From Ziziphus jujuba (Eukaryota; Streptophyta; Magnoliopsida; Rosales; Rhamnaceae), in assembly GCF_031755915.1 (NCBI RefSeq), contig NC_083379.1:19055501-19119500 (forward strand): 64,000 nucleotides of DNA, in the 5' to 3' direction. Under the pieces are notes generated by a model. It searched no databases. It saw only the letters and a program-made list of their open reading frames with translations, and had not been told where the DNA came from. The translations under genes were made by a program, and so were the position numbers. The number at the start of each line of letters is the position of its first letter. Position 1 is the first letter of the stretch. Below are positions 26,766-42,486 of this stretch, one piece after another.

Positions 26766-27299
26766 TAGGTCTGGCAACATGTCGTGTTAAATTGTATTCG
26801 TGTTGTGTTGTGTCGTATTCGTGTGGAACTAAATTAATCCAAACACGACCCATTAAGCTTTCATGTGAAAATAGATAATTCCGAACCCATTCAATAAATT
26901 ATTAAGTAACCTATCATCCAACCCGTTAACGATAAATACAAATTTGAAAATTTAAATTTCACTTAACTTTGAAATAATAAAATAATAATTTTTTTAAATT
27001 ACAAAAATTCGTATTTTTTTAGATTTTTTTAAAAATTAAACTAAAAAAGAACAAATTAATACATGTTTAACAATAAATTAAATAATTTTAATATTATAAA
27101 ACTTATATAATTACTTAAATACCCCTATTTAATGGGTCTAATTGGTTTATCTTGTTTCACCTGTTAAAACCAGTTAATTTATTGGGTCTTATTAAGTGAC
27201 ATTGATATGGACCCGACACAATATCATCAATCCAAATCCGTAAATTATCATGTGAGTTCGTATAATGTTATCGTATCGTATGAGATTTTGCTAGGTCTA
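26766..27299. mobile_element. hAT-like MITE nested in the MULE pseudogene
   Basis: The left end TAGGTCTGGCAACATGTCG and the reverse complement of the right end, TAGACCTAGCAAAATCTC, are imperfect terminal inverted repeats. The flanking 8-mers AGTGGTGT (26758-26765) and ATCGGTGT (27300-27307) agree at 6 of 8 positions, as expected of an old hAT 8-bp duplication. The inside is rich in cgtgttgtgtcg, aacacgaccca and gacccgacaca phrases, known from widespread plant non-autonomous repeats. It has no coding sequence. Flanking blocks at 25790-25970 and 27300-27440, rich in CCCC/GGGG phrases, look like remnants of other small repeats. Confidence 0.65.
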
Positions 27300-28332
27300 A
27301 TCGGTGTAGGGAATAAGTTACCTTGTCCTGATTGGGAAATCCCATCCTCATCCTACTTCTAAAGAAAGGAGGAAAATTGTGGGGATGGGGATGAGATTTA
27401 AAAAATGGGTCCTGTCCCACCCCATTGACATTACTACCCTTCGTTTTATCCACCTAATGTCCTTGATACCATATGATGTCTAAAACCAAATCCTTTTTCA
27501 CTTTCTATTGAAACAATGGCAGTTCCATTTCTAGCTCCATCTGAAAGTCATCAAAGTAATGTTTCGACAACCATCTTGCATATCAACCTGTTCTCATGTG
27601 TCCTGTGCATGTGTGAATAGCTTTCATCGTCTTCAGTTGAACAGTATTTTCTTTGTTCATATACAAAGCATGCAACCTCCATTCACATCCTTTAATACAT
27701 TCCATTATTATCCCATATGAAGCATTCTTTACAAACCTCAAATTATATCTATTAGCTATAGAATAGTTAACTAAATGTTCCATGCATGCTACTTGGTTGG
27801 GAAATTTCATTCCAACATACATAGGATATTTGATGCTCTCATTGTCCTCAGTAATTGGAACACTATTACTTGCTCATGCTCTCCTTCATTCTTAGACTTA
27901 TCCAAGCTTTTCAACTCATCCGAATTCCCTAACACAAACTGTCTATCTTCTTCAAACCGATTGTTCTCCTCATCTACAGACAAGCAGTAGCAATTAGAAC
28001 CTCATTTAAAGTATTATCATCAATTTTATCATCAAATAAACTATCCATATAATCATCAGCTGCATCAACATTCCTTCCAACTCTAGCTGCATCAGATCCT
28101 GAATTTATTGATGTATCATAAGATTCATCTTTAGAAATGTCCATATTATCAAATTTATTGTCATCACCCCACAATCATCCAATCTGATAGCATCATCTAC
28201 CACTTGCTCCACTTTTTCCATATCAACCTATTCACCTCAGACCACATTTTCTACTTCACCATTTTCCACAACTAAAGCATCCACATCTATATCAATCCTA
28301 ATAGGTGTCAACGCAGGTTTAGTTCCTCCCCA

Positions 28333-28348
28333 CCCCCCCCCCCCCCCC
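28333..28348. repeat. Poly(C) run of 16
   Basis: Sixteen C residues, preceded by CCCCA, inside the decayed MULE coding region. Length may be affected by sequencing error. Confidence 0.9.
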
Positions 28349-28615
28349 TTTCCACATACACGTCCAAAACTTTGCATGCAACACTTCCAACAACGACGTC
28401 TAACGTGTCCAAATTTGTTACTAAACGCCTCAATCCAAAGTCCAAGATTGTCCCAAGCAGTATCTTATTTCCCTTACTATTGAATTAAATTCTATCATAC
28501 TCAATTTGTTTGTGTCACACTCATCAAAGTATGCAATCTTACCCTCAACATATTCTAAATAATGATTCTGAATGAACCGACCACCATGGTACATTTGAAT
28601 AGTGATTTTCATCAT

Positions 28616-30264
28616 TTTCCTGCAAAAATTTAACCCAAAACATTCTAAATTTTGAAAATGCTACATAATTGCACATTGTCAACCCTATATAAATTTGATC
28701 AAAAAATCAAACAAACCATGTATTCCATTAACATAGTATTAAACATGACATACATGACTAATATCTTACCCCATATTTACTTATTAAAATAATTAAAAAC
28801 TAAATGCTCCTCAAATCATTGCAATGACTATACTGATTATAATGTGCAACCAAACTGTTCGATTAAAGTCATGAAAAATTCGATCAAATACAATATTAAA
28901 TAGTTTTGTCATCCTTGCTACATATGAGCCACAACAATAAATACACACATTTTAGTACCAATAAAATTTTGAAAGTGACAAAATGGTCATGATTTTATAC
29001 TATTAAAGCTACATTCTACTCATTTTCTGCTTATTTCACTATATATATATATATATTTTATCATGCAACAGTATACTTGATAGTTCTATCCATTATCTTT
29101 TGTAAACAAATCATGCAAAAAAATAAAAATTAAAAAATAAATTTTATTACTACCATGATGACTATTTAGTTGTAGGAACTTCAATAATATAGTCAAATTT
29201 GATCAATATGTAGATGGCAAAAACTCAAGATCAGGGACCACATTGAGGGACCATATAGAGTGCTTGTTAACGAAAAAAGAAAAAAAAAAAAAAAGAAGGG
29301 ATGGACCACGTACAATGCAATGGGCATTAATTTATGCATTACACAACCCACAATCCAAATAGAAGCTATAATTTATTCAAAAGAAAATTTACCAAAACCC
29401 AATACTGTCAACATTTATATATGGAATCCACAACCCAAAACATGCTTTACAGAAAAGTTAAGCCACACAGCATGTGAGAACGAATGACACTTTAGAAGTT
29501 GAAATTCTTATCTTTAAAGTGCAATGTGACATACATTTTCTACTTTGCACTTTTGGTATTACGAGAACGTTCCTTTTTCTTAGCTTAAAAGTCTCTCAGA
29601 CCTTGCTAAATTAATGAAATCGTTGCAAATAGTTGAAGATTTTCACAAATCTTCAACAATGGACAAATGGCTCTACGATTTGGAATTTTTGAATTGCTGA
29701 TTTGGGATGAGAATGAAATCCTAGATGCTGATTTGGGGTCTTTCATCTAGATCGAACATTTTTCTTTCTTCTCTTTTTTTTTATGAAATTTTTTTATTTT
29801 TCTATTTAACTATAATCAAAATAAATTGATTTAAATAATTTTAAATTATTTTTATTTAACATCATTTGTAATTAGTGTCATTCATCTGCTTAATTGCACC
29901 ATATGGATCACGCAATGAGCACGTGCTAGAGCTGTTAAAAATTTACTAGATTGGATCAATTTTTTTATTTATTTTAAAACATCAGGACTTATTTTACACA
30001 ATCTTAAATTTTAAAGCTCAAGTCGCATATTACTTATACTTGAAGGTATCATTAGGCAATTAACCCTATATAATTATTTATTGTCTTAAAACTTCCAACG
30101 AATTGATTTATCCCAAAAATAGCATTTTATTTTTATTTCTCAAATCATTAAATTTATTATCATTATTGAAAAGAAATAATAATAAATCTTAGAGAACAAA
30201 AGTGCTCCAAACAAAATCATATAAATCTACGTCATTATAAAATTATAAATTACCAGCTAACCAA

Positions 30265-30295
<31 letters not shown>

Positions 30296-30499
30296 TATCA
30301 AAATTTAAATGTAAATTTCGTCCAGCCATGAGTGGATGACACTCACGAAGAAATAGGGGAGCAAGTTATAGACGTACACGTGTCATCATACGAGACCTCA
30401 AACACATTCCCTTTTTAGTATTGTATATATTTACCTTCAAAAGAAAGGTAAGTAGCCCACATCACACACACTGAGTAATTGGAGGTGGAGTGAATTCCA
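28616..30499. other. Intergenic, AT-rich, no gene seen
   Basis: It contains (TA)n at about 29040-29056 and 30274-30298 and a poly(A)-rich run near 29278-29295. It may include the 5' part of the MULE, but I could not find its terminal inverted repeats. The last ~100 bp would be the promoter of the DBR pseudogene at 30500. Confidence 0.5.
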
Positions 30500-32232
<1,733 letters not shown>

Positions 32233-32847
32233 TTGATCCATTAAGCCCATTTATATATAAATTAAGCATGCAATATCTTTTAAATAAAAGGCATAAATAA
32301 TATACATGCTTCCTTTGATCATCTTTATGCATATATATTGTGTGTTTTTTGGTCTACAATTAATGATTAATTATATATAATCGAGACTAAGTAGCTCATT
32401 TCAAGTAAGCGGGTGATGAAGTTTTCACTTATTATTATGTTTGTTTGTCTGGGATCTGTTAGGCTAATTAATAATAAAAACAAATAAAAAGAGGTGAAAA
32501 AAAAAAAACAGAGGCAAAAAATGTAGAAAGTAAAGATTGAAAAGTATAAAATGGCGATTGACATATGTATATATATATACATACATATATAAGGAGAGGA
32601 CTAATATATAAGAACGTAAGCAATTAGGTATTTCTACATGACCTTGTTACATATAATCTATATCTTATATAAGGCTCCATTTATTTTCCACAGAAATAAA
32701 GTCAGCAGTTACGGAACCATTTGCATGTGCATGTATGCAATGGTAGTATATAAAGATGAGAGGCTGTTCAAGCATATATTATGTATTATTATAGTATTTG
32801 CAATTACAGTAAATCATTTGAGAGACGAGAGTAAAGAGAAAGAAAGC
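32233..32847. other. Intergenic / promoter region of DBR copy 3
   Basis: 615 bp of AT-rich DNA with (TA)-type repeats (32564-32592). The putative 5' UTR ends in agagaaagaaagc before the ATG. An open frame runs in from 32638, but the family start is at 32848. No other gene. Confidence 0.5.
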
Positions 32848-34572
<1,725 letters not shown>

Positions 34573-34586
34573 ATTCTCCCCCTCCA
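34573..34586 (-). other. Polypurine tract of Tnt1-like element
   Basis: The purine run GGAGGGGGAGAA on the minus strand, immediately upstream of the 3' LTR, is the plus-strand primer site for reverse transcription. It lies about 20 bp after the polyprotein stop. Confidence 0.75.
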
Positions 34587-34606
34587 GCCGCATTTAAAAC
34601 TGATGG

Positions 34607-35806
34607 TCATCTGCCATCTATTCCAGCTATGTCTCTGCATAGCTTCAGCTTCTCTTGAGCAACAACTTTTGTTAGCATATCTGCTGGATTCTCTTTTATA
34701 TGGATCTTCATCAGTTTCAGCAACTGTTGATCTATTACTTCGCGTATCCAATGATAGCGAATGTCAATGTGCTTTGTACGGGAATGATACATTGAGTTTT
34801 TGCTCAAATCCATGGCACTTTGGTTATCACAATGTATCTTGTAGTCTTCTTGCTTGATGCCCAATTCTGTGAGAAAACGCTTTAACCACAACATTTCCTT
34901 ACCCGCTTCCGCTGCGGCAATGTACTCTGCTTCAGTAGTGGATAAAGCAACACACTTCTGCAATCTTGACTGCCATGACACAGCTCCCCCTGCAAAAGTG
35001 TAGAGATAACCTGATGTAGACTTTCTATTATCAGGGTCTCCGGCCATATCTGCATCTGTATAGCCTTCTAAGATTGGGTCACCTCCCCCGTAGCACAAGC
35101 ACAGCTTCGATGTACCTTTAAGATACCTGAGAATCCATTTGACTGCTTCCCAGTGTTTCTTTCCAGGATTTGAAAGAAATCTGCTCACAACACCTACTGC
35201 ATGAGCAATGTCTGGTCTGGTACACACCATTGCATACATCAGACTTCCTACCGCTGAAGAATATGGTACTGAAGCCATCTCCTCTATCTCTTCTTTGGAT
35301 GAGGGGCACATTCTCTTACTCAACTTAAAATGATTTGCAAGTGGAATGCTGACCGGTTTGGCTTTATCCATGTTGAATCTCTTTATCACCCGTTCAACAT
35401 ACTTCTCTTGAGATAGCCATAACCTTCTATTCTTCCTGTCTCGGATTATTTGCATTTCCAAAATTTGTTGAGCTGGTCCTAAGTCTTTCATATCAAAGGA
35501 CTTAGACAACTCTTTCTTCAGCTTACTAATCTTCATTGCATCTTGTCCAACGATCAACATGTCGTCCACATATAGCAAAAGTGCAATGAAGTTTCCACCT
35601 GAAAATTTTTGAATATAAACACACTGGTCTGCTGCAGTCCTTTTATAGCCTTGACTCACCATAAACGAGTCAAACTTCTTATACCATTGTCTTGGTGCTT
35701 GCTTGAGGCCATACAAGCTCTTCTTTAGCTTGCATACGAGGTTTTCTTTCCCTGAAACCTCAAATCCTTCTGGCTGCTCCATGTAGATTTCTTCATGTAA
35801 AATCAC
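34607..35806 (-). CDS. Tnt1-like RT (C-part) and RNase H, ORF 2
   Basis: A 399-residue frame overlapping the end of ORF 1. It picks up at the HEEIYMEQPEGF block, continues with SLYGLKQAPRQWY and the RT active site YVDD (79-82), then GYTDADMAGD, the RNase H blocks ALSTTEAEY and DNQSAMDLSKN, and HIDIRYHWIRE. It is separated from ORF 1 only by a one-base shift. The first few residues of this frame are not the native ones. On its own it could not be made from the usual gag-pol start, so the element is presumably non-autonomous unless the shift is an assembly or base-call error. Confidence 0.9.
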   Translation of the reverse strand: MILHEEIYMEQPEGFEVSGKENLVCKLKKSLYGLKQAPRQWYKKFDSFMVSQGYKRTAADQCVYIQKFSGGNFIALLLYVDDMLIVGQDAMKISKLKKELSKSFDMKDLGPAQQILEMQIIRDRKNRRLWLSQEKYVERVIKRFNMDKAKPVSIPLANHFKLSKRMCPSSKEEIEEMASVPYSSAVGSLMYAMVCTRPDIAHAVGVVSRFLSNPGKKHWEAVKWILRYLKGTSKLCLCYGGGDPILEGYTDADMAGDPDNRKSTSGYLYTFAGGAVSWQSRLQKCVALSTTEAEYIAAAEAGKEMLWLKRFLTELGIKQEDYKIHCDNQSAMDLSKNSMYHSRTKHIDIRYHWIREVIDQQLLKLMKIHIKENPADMLTKVVAQEKLKLCRDIAGIDGR

Positions 35807-38555
35807 CGTGAAGAAATGCTGTCTTCACATCCATCTGTTCAAGTTCTAGGTTTAGACTTGCTACTAAACCAAAAATGACTCGAATTGAAGTCATTTTTAC
35901 CACTGGTGAAAAAATCTCATCAAAGTCAATTCCTTTCTTCTGAAGAAATCCTTTGACTACCAATCGGGCTTTATGTTTCACCACCTTTCCGCTGCCATCT
36001 TTCTTGAGCTTGAACACCCATTTATTCTTTAGTGCCTTCTTTCCTGTTGGAAGCTCAACCAACTCATAAGTACGATTTTTCTGCAAGGATTCCATCTCAT
36101 CTTGCATTGCTTGCAGCCACTTTTTCTTCTCTTGATGAGAAACAGCTTCCTGGAAACTCTCTGGCTCCCCTTCTTCAGTAAGCAGAATATACTCAGGAGG
36201 TGTACCATCATCTGACCGTTGTGATGGCCCTGCAGCTGCTTGAGAGGATTGAGTCTCCCCCTGCTCATTATCCCCTTCTTCCTCCTGGTCTGCTTCTGGT
36301 ATATCTTCATGCACCTCATTATCCTCTGTGGCTATTTGTGCTGGTGCTGGATTAGGACAAAAATTCTCGGCACTAGAACTACAATTAGGAGACATTCTGG
36401 GCTTTGCAATGTCTTCCATTTTCTGGTTTTCATGGAATACTACATCCCTGCTTCTAATAACCTTCTTGGTTTTCGGGTCCCATAACCTGTATCCGAATTC
36501 TTCGTCTCCATATCCTATAAAGATGCATGGAGTAGATCTTGCATCGAGCTTCTGTCTGAGCTCCTTGGATACATGTACATAAGCTAAACAACCAAACACT
36601 CTTAAATGAGAGTAGGAGGGAATCTTACCCGACCACACTTTCTCCGGAATTTCAAAATTCAACGGTACTGACGGTGATCTGTTGATTAAATAACAGGCGG
36701 CATGAACAGCTTCTCCCCAGAATGGCTTTGGCAGCTTAGCCATACTGATCATACTTCTGACCTTTTCCATAATGGTTCGGTTCATTCTTTCGGCTATTCC
36801 ATTATGTTGTGGGGTGCGAGGGACCGTCTTCTCACGTCGAATGCCGTGTCTTCTGCAGTAGGCATCGAACTCTTTGGAAGTATACTCGCCTCCATTATCT
36901 GAGCGGAGACATTTCAGCTTCTTTCCTGTTTCACGCTCTACCATGGTATGAAACAGTTTGAAGTAATCCAATACCTGGTCCTTTGTCTTCAAGAAATATA
37001 CCCACACCTTCCGTGAAGCATCATCAATGAAGGTCAGGTAATACTTGTTGCCACCTAATGATTCCACCTCCATGGGACCACAAACATCAGAGTGCACCAG
37101 ACTAAGCAACTCTGATCTTCTCGATGCAGAGGAACTGAAGGAGACTCTATGTTGCTTACCAAACAAGCAGTGATTACAAGGATCTAGCGTAGCATCCTTG
37201 CAAACAGTGATAAGCTTCTTCCTTGCCAAAGTGGACAATCCTTTTTCACTCATGTGACCGAGTCTCTGGTGCCACAGATTTTGAGACGCCTCTCCTTCTG
37301 CAATATTGAGGCTATCTGCACATATCTTCACATGAGTCTTGTACAACGTTCCACAAATATGTCCTCGGGCGACAACTATGGCACCTTCCGTCATTTTCCA
37401 TGTGCCTTTGCTGAAGTAGTTGTCATAGCCTTGCTTGTCTAAGGCTGCTCCCGAAAGTAGATTAAGCCGAAGATCTGGAACATGACGGACATCCTTCAAA
37501 GTGATTGTACAACCAACATTCATTTTTATCTGAATATCACCAGTTCCCATAATCTTTGCCAAACTGGAATTTCCCATCTTTACCGTACCAAAGTCTCCTG
37601 CTTTGTACGTTTTAAAGAAATCTCTGTGTGGAGTGACATGGTAGGATGCTGCAGTATCGACTACCCACTCAACATCTTGGGTTGATATATGAAGGCATGT
37701 CTCTTCTTCGGTGGAGCAGAGCGCCACTTCTCCTGTACAAGTGACTAGTGTCTCTCCATCCTTCTTCGGCTGATTACCTTGGAGTCTCTGCTCTCTCAAC
37801 AACTTTCTGCAGTTCTTCTTCATGTGACCCTCCAGGCCACAATGATAGCACTTATACGATGATTTTCTGCCGTCTGTAGATCTGCCTCTGCTCTTGCTCC
37901 TGCCTCTCCCCCTATCTCGACCACCTCTTTGCTGTCTTCCTCTCTCTGTGACGAGGGCATGTGACTGATCCATGCCAATGTCCTTTCTCCTGGCCTCTTC
38001 ATTAAATAGGGCATCCTTAACCATAGACAGAGTAAGTTTGCCATTCGGGGCCGAATTGCTGAGAGAGACTACCAATGTCTCCCAACTGTCTGGAAGAGAG
38101 CTTAGAAGTAGGAGGGCCTGATCCTCATCCCCTAGTTGGTAATCCACAGCAGATAGTTGATTTACCAAGCTCTGGAACTCACTGGTATGCTCGGCTACAG
38201 AAGTTCCACTCTGTAATGTGAGATGTACCAATCGCTTAAGCAACAGGGCTTTGTTCCGAGCAGTCTTGGTCTGGTACATGTCCTCCAATTTTGTCCAGAG
38301 GGCATATGCATCCGTTTCCTTCGCTACATGATGGAAGACACTGTGGTCGATCCATTGCCTGATCTGACCGATCGTTTTCTTGTTTAATTTCTTCCATTCT
38401 GCTACTTTGCTGGGATCGGGGTTTTCGCCTTTAGCTTCTATAGGATCAAACAGATCCTTACAATTGAGGAGATCTTCCATCCGAGGTCTCCAAAGTGTAT
38501 AATTTGTGGCAGTGAGCTTAACCATAGCTCCCGAAGATGATTCTTCCATTGACAT
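35793..38555 (-). CDS. Tnt1-like gag-protease-integrase-RT (N-part), ORF 1
   Basis: A 920-residue frame. Domains in order: gag (UBN2-type, about 10-200), a basic Arg/Gly stretch, zinc knuckle CYHCGLEGHMKKNC (236-249), aspartic protease VVDTAAS (Asp300), GAG-pre-integrase with H429/H434/C460/C463, and an integrase core with Asp490, Asp553 and Glu589. The GKIPSYSHLRVFGC block follows, then the first part of reverse transcriptase from about 815 (WVFKLKKDG, KARLVVKGF, MDVKTAFLHGD). The frame ends prematurely because of one extra T in a T-run near 35800. The rest of RT and RNase H continues in ORF 2 in another frame. Key catalytic residues are intact, so apart from this frameshift the coding region looks young. 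Confidence 0.9.
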   Translation of the reverse strand: MSMEESSSGAMVKLTATNYTLWRPRMEDLLNCKDLFDPIEAKGENPDPSKVAEWKKLNKKTIGQIRQWIDHSVFHHVAKETDAYALWTKLEDMYQTKTARNKALLLKRLVHLTLQSGTSVAEHTSEFQSLVNQLSAVDYQLGDEDQALLLLSSLPDSWETLVVSLSNSAPNGKLTLSMVKDALFNEEARRKDIGMDQSHALVTERGRQQRGGRDRGRGRSKSRGRSTDGRKSSYKCYHCGLEGHMKKNCRKLLREQRLQGNQPKKDGETLVTCTGEVALCSTEEETCLHISTQDVEWVVDTAASYHVTPHRDFFKTYKAGDFGTVKMGNSSLAKIMGTGDIQIKMNVGCTITLKDVRHVPDLRLNLLSGAALDKQGYDNYFSKGTWKMTEGAIVVARGHICGTLYKTHVKICADSLNIAEGEASQNLWHQRLGHMSEKGLSTLARKKLITVCKDATLDPCNHCLFGKQHRVSFSSSASRRSELLSLVHSDVCGPMEVESLGGNKYYLTFIDDASRKVWVYFLKTKDQVLDYFKLFHTMVERETGKKLKCLRSDNGGEYTSKEFDAYCRRHGIRREKTVPRTPQHNGIAERMNRTIMEKVRSMISMAKLPKPFWGEAVHAACYLINRSPSVPLNFEIPEKVWSGKIPSYSHLRVFGCLAYVHVSKELRQKLDARSTPCIFIGYGDEEFGYRLWDPKTKKVIRSRDVVFHENQKMEDIAKPRMSPNCSSSAENFCPNPAPAQIATEDNEVHEDIPEADQEEEGDNEQGETQSSQAAAGPSQRSDDGTPPEYILLTEEGEPESFQEAVSHQEKKKWLQAMQDEMESLQKNRTYELVELPTGKKALKNKWVFKLKKDGSGKVVKHKARLVVKGFLQKKGIDFDEIFSPVVKMTSIRVIFGLVASLNLELEQMDVKTAFLHGDFT

Positions 38556-39118
38556 TATGGCTTGACCAAAAATGGAGCTGAATTTGGCAAAACGGAGTTA
38601 ACTGTTGGGTCCGGAACGGCCGAAAATGGTGGACTTGACTCTTCCGGGGTCAAAATATAATTACCAAACATTTTGGGGCAAACATGTAATTTCATAAAAT
38701 TTCTGGGTCAACCTGAAAATACAGAAACTATAGGGGTCAGTCTGTAATTTCCAATAGTTCAGGGGCTTCACCGTACTTTCAGAAAACTACAGGGGTCCTT
38801 CTATAATTTCCAATACTTCAGGGGCTGTTCCGAAATTTCAAAAAATACAGGGGTCAATCTGTAATTTCCAATACTTCAGGGGCTGTTCCGTAATTTCAGA
38901 AAATATTGATGACGTGGCATATGGTGCTGACGTGTCGACACGTGGCAGATGACGTGGCTGACGACGTGTCGGCTTGCGTGGCAGATGATGTGGCAGGGAT
39001 GCGCTGACGTGGCTGCTGACGTGGTCGTCTTCAACCTCCAGACGGCGCGTGCGGCGCGTGGGCGCGTGAACAGTTGCAGAAAAATTTCAGTCGGCGCATG
39101 CGGGCGCGTGGAACGTCA
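38556..39118 (-). repeat. Leader of the Tnt1-like element with two kinds of short repeats
   Basis: Three copies of a ~59-bp unit (caggggtcaatctgtaatttcc.. beginning near 38731, 38790 and 38849) run to about 38905. They are followed by a GC-rich stretch (about 38908-39118) with repeated TGACGTGGCA/ACACGTGGCAG phrases and gcgcgtg repeats. This GC content contrasts with everything around it. No PBS is visible. Confidence 0.75.
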
Positions 39119-39121
39119 GTT

Positions 39122-39280
39122 TTCTGATTTCGTAAGCAATTACGTACGTCCCAATTAGCTAGCTAGCCTCCAATTCACTGCGTTACGACAACTTAATTTC
39201 AAAACACTAATCATATCAATATCACGAATAATATATGATCATCTGTAAAAACATATATATATATATATAATTTAAATTTA
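39122..39280 (+). repeat. Direct repeat, copy 1 (of DBR6 upstream sequence)
   Basis: From tctgatttcgtaagcaattac to the (TA)n and atttaaatttaa, this is nearly identical to 42487-42660, which lies ~110 bp upstream of DBR copy 6. Here it is fused on the left to the truncated retrotransposon leader and on the right to the upstream region of DBR copy 5. The right-hand fusion is at a TTTAAAT microhomology. Confidence 0.9.
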
Positions 39281-39572
39281 AATAGGTAATTAATTTGTGT
39301 GACATGGGTACTGACATCACATGGGCACCGAGAGGCCAAGTCTATTACGAAAACATTATAGTTACAGGAAGAGGAGGAATCTGAAACGTATATATATTTA
39401 GTTCTTTAGCTTATCTGATAATTAGAACACAAACACAGAAACGAAAATAGATAGATCTAAAGAAAGATTTTCTGATAGCTTAGCTTAGCTTCATCATAGA
39501 TATATATATATATATACACTCATTCATTAATTACTGTTTGGGTGAGAGAGTGTGAGAGAAAATCAGAAAGAA

Positions 39573-40846
<1,274 letters not shown>

Positions 40847-40943
40847 ATATTCTTTCACCTCCACTTCCTCTCGTTCATTGTATAATAAATATGTCTTGTG
40901 TCTATCTATTTTATAATTTTTTAAAGTTTAATAAGTAATAATT

Positions 40944-40946
<3 letters not shown>

Positions 40947-41001
<55 letters not shown>

Positions 41002-41002
41002 T
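40947..41002. repeat. (CT)n microsatellite in 3' flank of DBR copy 5
   Basis: A nearly pure CT run, clearly longer than the corresponding run after copy 1 (about 14160-14192), so it has expanded or contracted since the duplication. Confidence 0.95.
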
Positions 41003-41097
41003 TAATTTATTTTCTTCTCCCATTTAATCATTTAATTAGCTTCTTGTCTCTGTATTTTACTGATTATGAGCCACGGAAAAACAAAAGACAGCCCAGT

Positions 41098-41275
41098 TCC
41101 AAAAACAAAACCCCATTTTAAAGGCATTAACAATCGTAAATATCATTTTGGCCTTAACAACATTATTATTTATAAAATTTGATATTTCCAAAAACAAAAC
41201 CCCATTTTAAAGGCATTAACAATCGTAAATATTGTTTTGGCCTTAACAACATTATTATTTTTAAGATTTGATATC
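41098..41275. repeat. 89-bp tandem duplication
   Basis: The phrase ccaaaaacaaaaccccatttt occurs at 41099 and again 89 bp later at 41188, with the following ~80 bp repeated. Copy A of the segmental duplication has it once, so this arose after the duplication. Confidence 0.9.
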
Positions 41276-42140
41276 GACATAAGCCTTTTATGATAAATTT
41301 GAATATCAATTTTAAATTTAAGCATTTACTTTTAAATAATAAATGCTAAAAAAATGTTAATATCTTGTTTTAAATCTTATTACATGATAATATGCCAATA
41401 TTTAAATTACTTTTACCAACTAAAATTAAAAATAATAATAATTAATTCAATAAATGATATGGTATCCGCAATTTTTATGATAATGGGATTCACTACCAAA
41501 TTTGCTTGCAGCTTCAAATTTGCAATTGCCAATTTTGAAATTTTCCATTGTTGAAAACAAAAGAAGGAATTTTACCATTTTTATCAATGTCATAGCACCA
41601 GAGATGCTTTAAAGTTTCTTTTAAATTTAGTGGGGCTACCTAATAGGAGTGTTTCATCATGCGTTTTTTATTTTTATTTTTTCTTTGTAGGTGATGAAGT
41701 TCATCATTGAGGGGTTTGTATTTTCAAGCAAATTAATAAAATAAATAAATGATTGATTGACAAGCATTGGCACATCCAAAAAGTTTGATACGAAGATCTA
41801 AAATAAAACTAGAAGAATTAGTTAAGATAATGAAACTTTGATACAAAAATCTAAAATAAAATATATGTATAATAAAATCCACAATTAAACATAATATATG
41901 GAAGGCGAAAGTAGGTGGGCACAGTTACCATTTTAGAACCCAAAAGAAAAAAAAAAAAAAAAGATTAATTAATATTTATAAAGTATGAGATGGTACATCT
42001 AATGGTATACGCAGGATAATTCCAATTCAATTTAAACATGTAACCATTTTTCCCATCAATTCAGAACCGAAAGGAGAGAATGATGATAATATGTACTGCA
42101 TTTTACATTTAGATGTGCAATACTTATTGGAATTGGATTA

Positions 42141-42486
42141 CAAAAAGGAGAGAGGGTTTTCCAGATAACGATGATAATGTAGTAGAAAGAGTGTTTGACG
42201 GGTTGCCAATTGTCATTGGTGAGTCTAGATTGTCGTCACTGCTGAGCTGCGGCCGAGGTCGAGGTCAAGGCCCAACTCAAAGTTGCGGCAATGGGTTGAA
42301 ATCATTGAATTGTTGGATTGGGCCGGATGTTATCAATTAAGGAATACAATTCAACAACGTAGCAAGACTTGGGCTTTGACTAAATCTAATTGTATATCAA
42401 TTTAAATAGAGCACGACTGTAATTTTGATTTGTACTTTTTCCTAGTCCTGGTATCGGAATTGGAATTGTATATCTAATCTACCAAT
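42141..42486. other. Unassigned stretch between duplicated segments
   Basis: 346 bp matching neither copy A nor the direct repeat. It has a higher GC patch (42240-42330, cggccgaggtcgaggtc). A 75-codon frame at 42113-42340 crosses the junction and has no recognisable motif. It could be a TE fragment. Confidence 0.4.

Larger units (their letters stand above)
23477..28615 (-). pseudogene. MuDR/MULE transposase, decayed and interrupted
   Basis: Read leftwards from 28615, domain pieces appear in the right order. 28615-28430 has the N-terminal block (YHGGRF.., YVEGKIAYFD, NSIVREI). 28174-27974 is an acidic linker. 27822-27583 is the plant MuDR domain (GMKFPN.., NRYNLRFVKNASYG, CEWRLHALY, HTCTGH). 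Around 25650-25500 is the start of the catalytic domain, with SCHLKGACGGMLLSAVG where GLDGCHLKG is expected, so the first Asp is lost. 25025-24770 continues with GLVPAMEEFFSNVDYRF.VNHLHANF. 24763-24446 has the ISESLNAYLGDARSKP block leading into SWIM-type CTCRK. 24335-24262 has the zinc knuckle CTICQEWGHNKRSC. Gly/Arg/Ser-rich tails lie at about 24080-23880 and 23640-23477. Stops, frameshifts and a ~1.8-kb insertion (25.75-27.55 kb) make it dead. Confidence 0.8.

Noticed and set aside
32638..32847. In-frame upstream extension of DBR copy 3
   Set aside because: The frame is open, but the sequence has no family similarity and the family start MAEVRNKQ at 32848 has a good context.
38556..39118. 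Leader of the Tnt1-like element as its 5' LTR
   Set aside because: It shares no sequence with the 3' LTR at 34127-34572 and has no PBS beside it.
39552..39572. Earlier start for DBR copy 5
   Set aside because: The upstream codon is GTG, and the sister gene at 12744 starts at the ATG equivalent to 39573.
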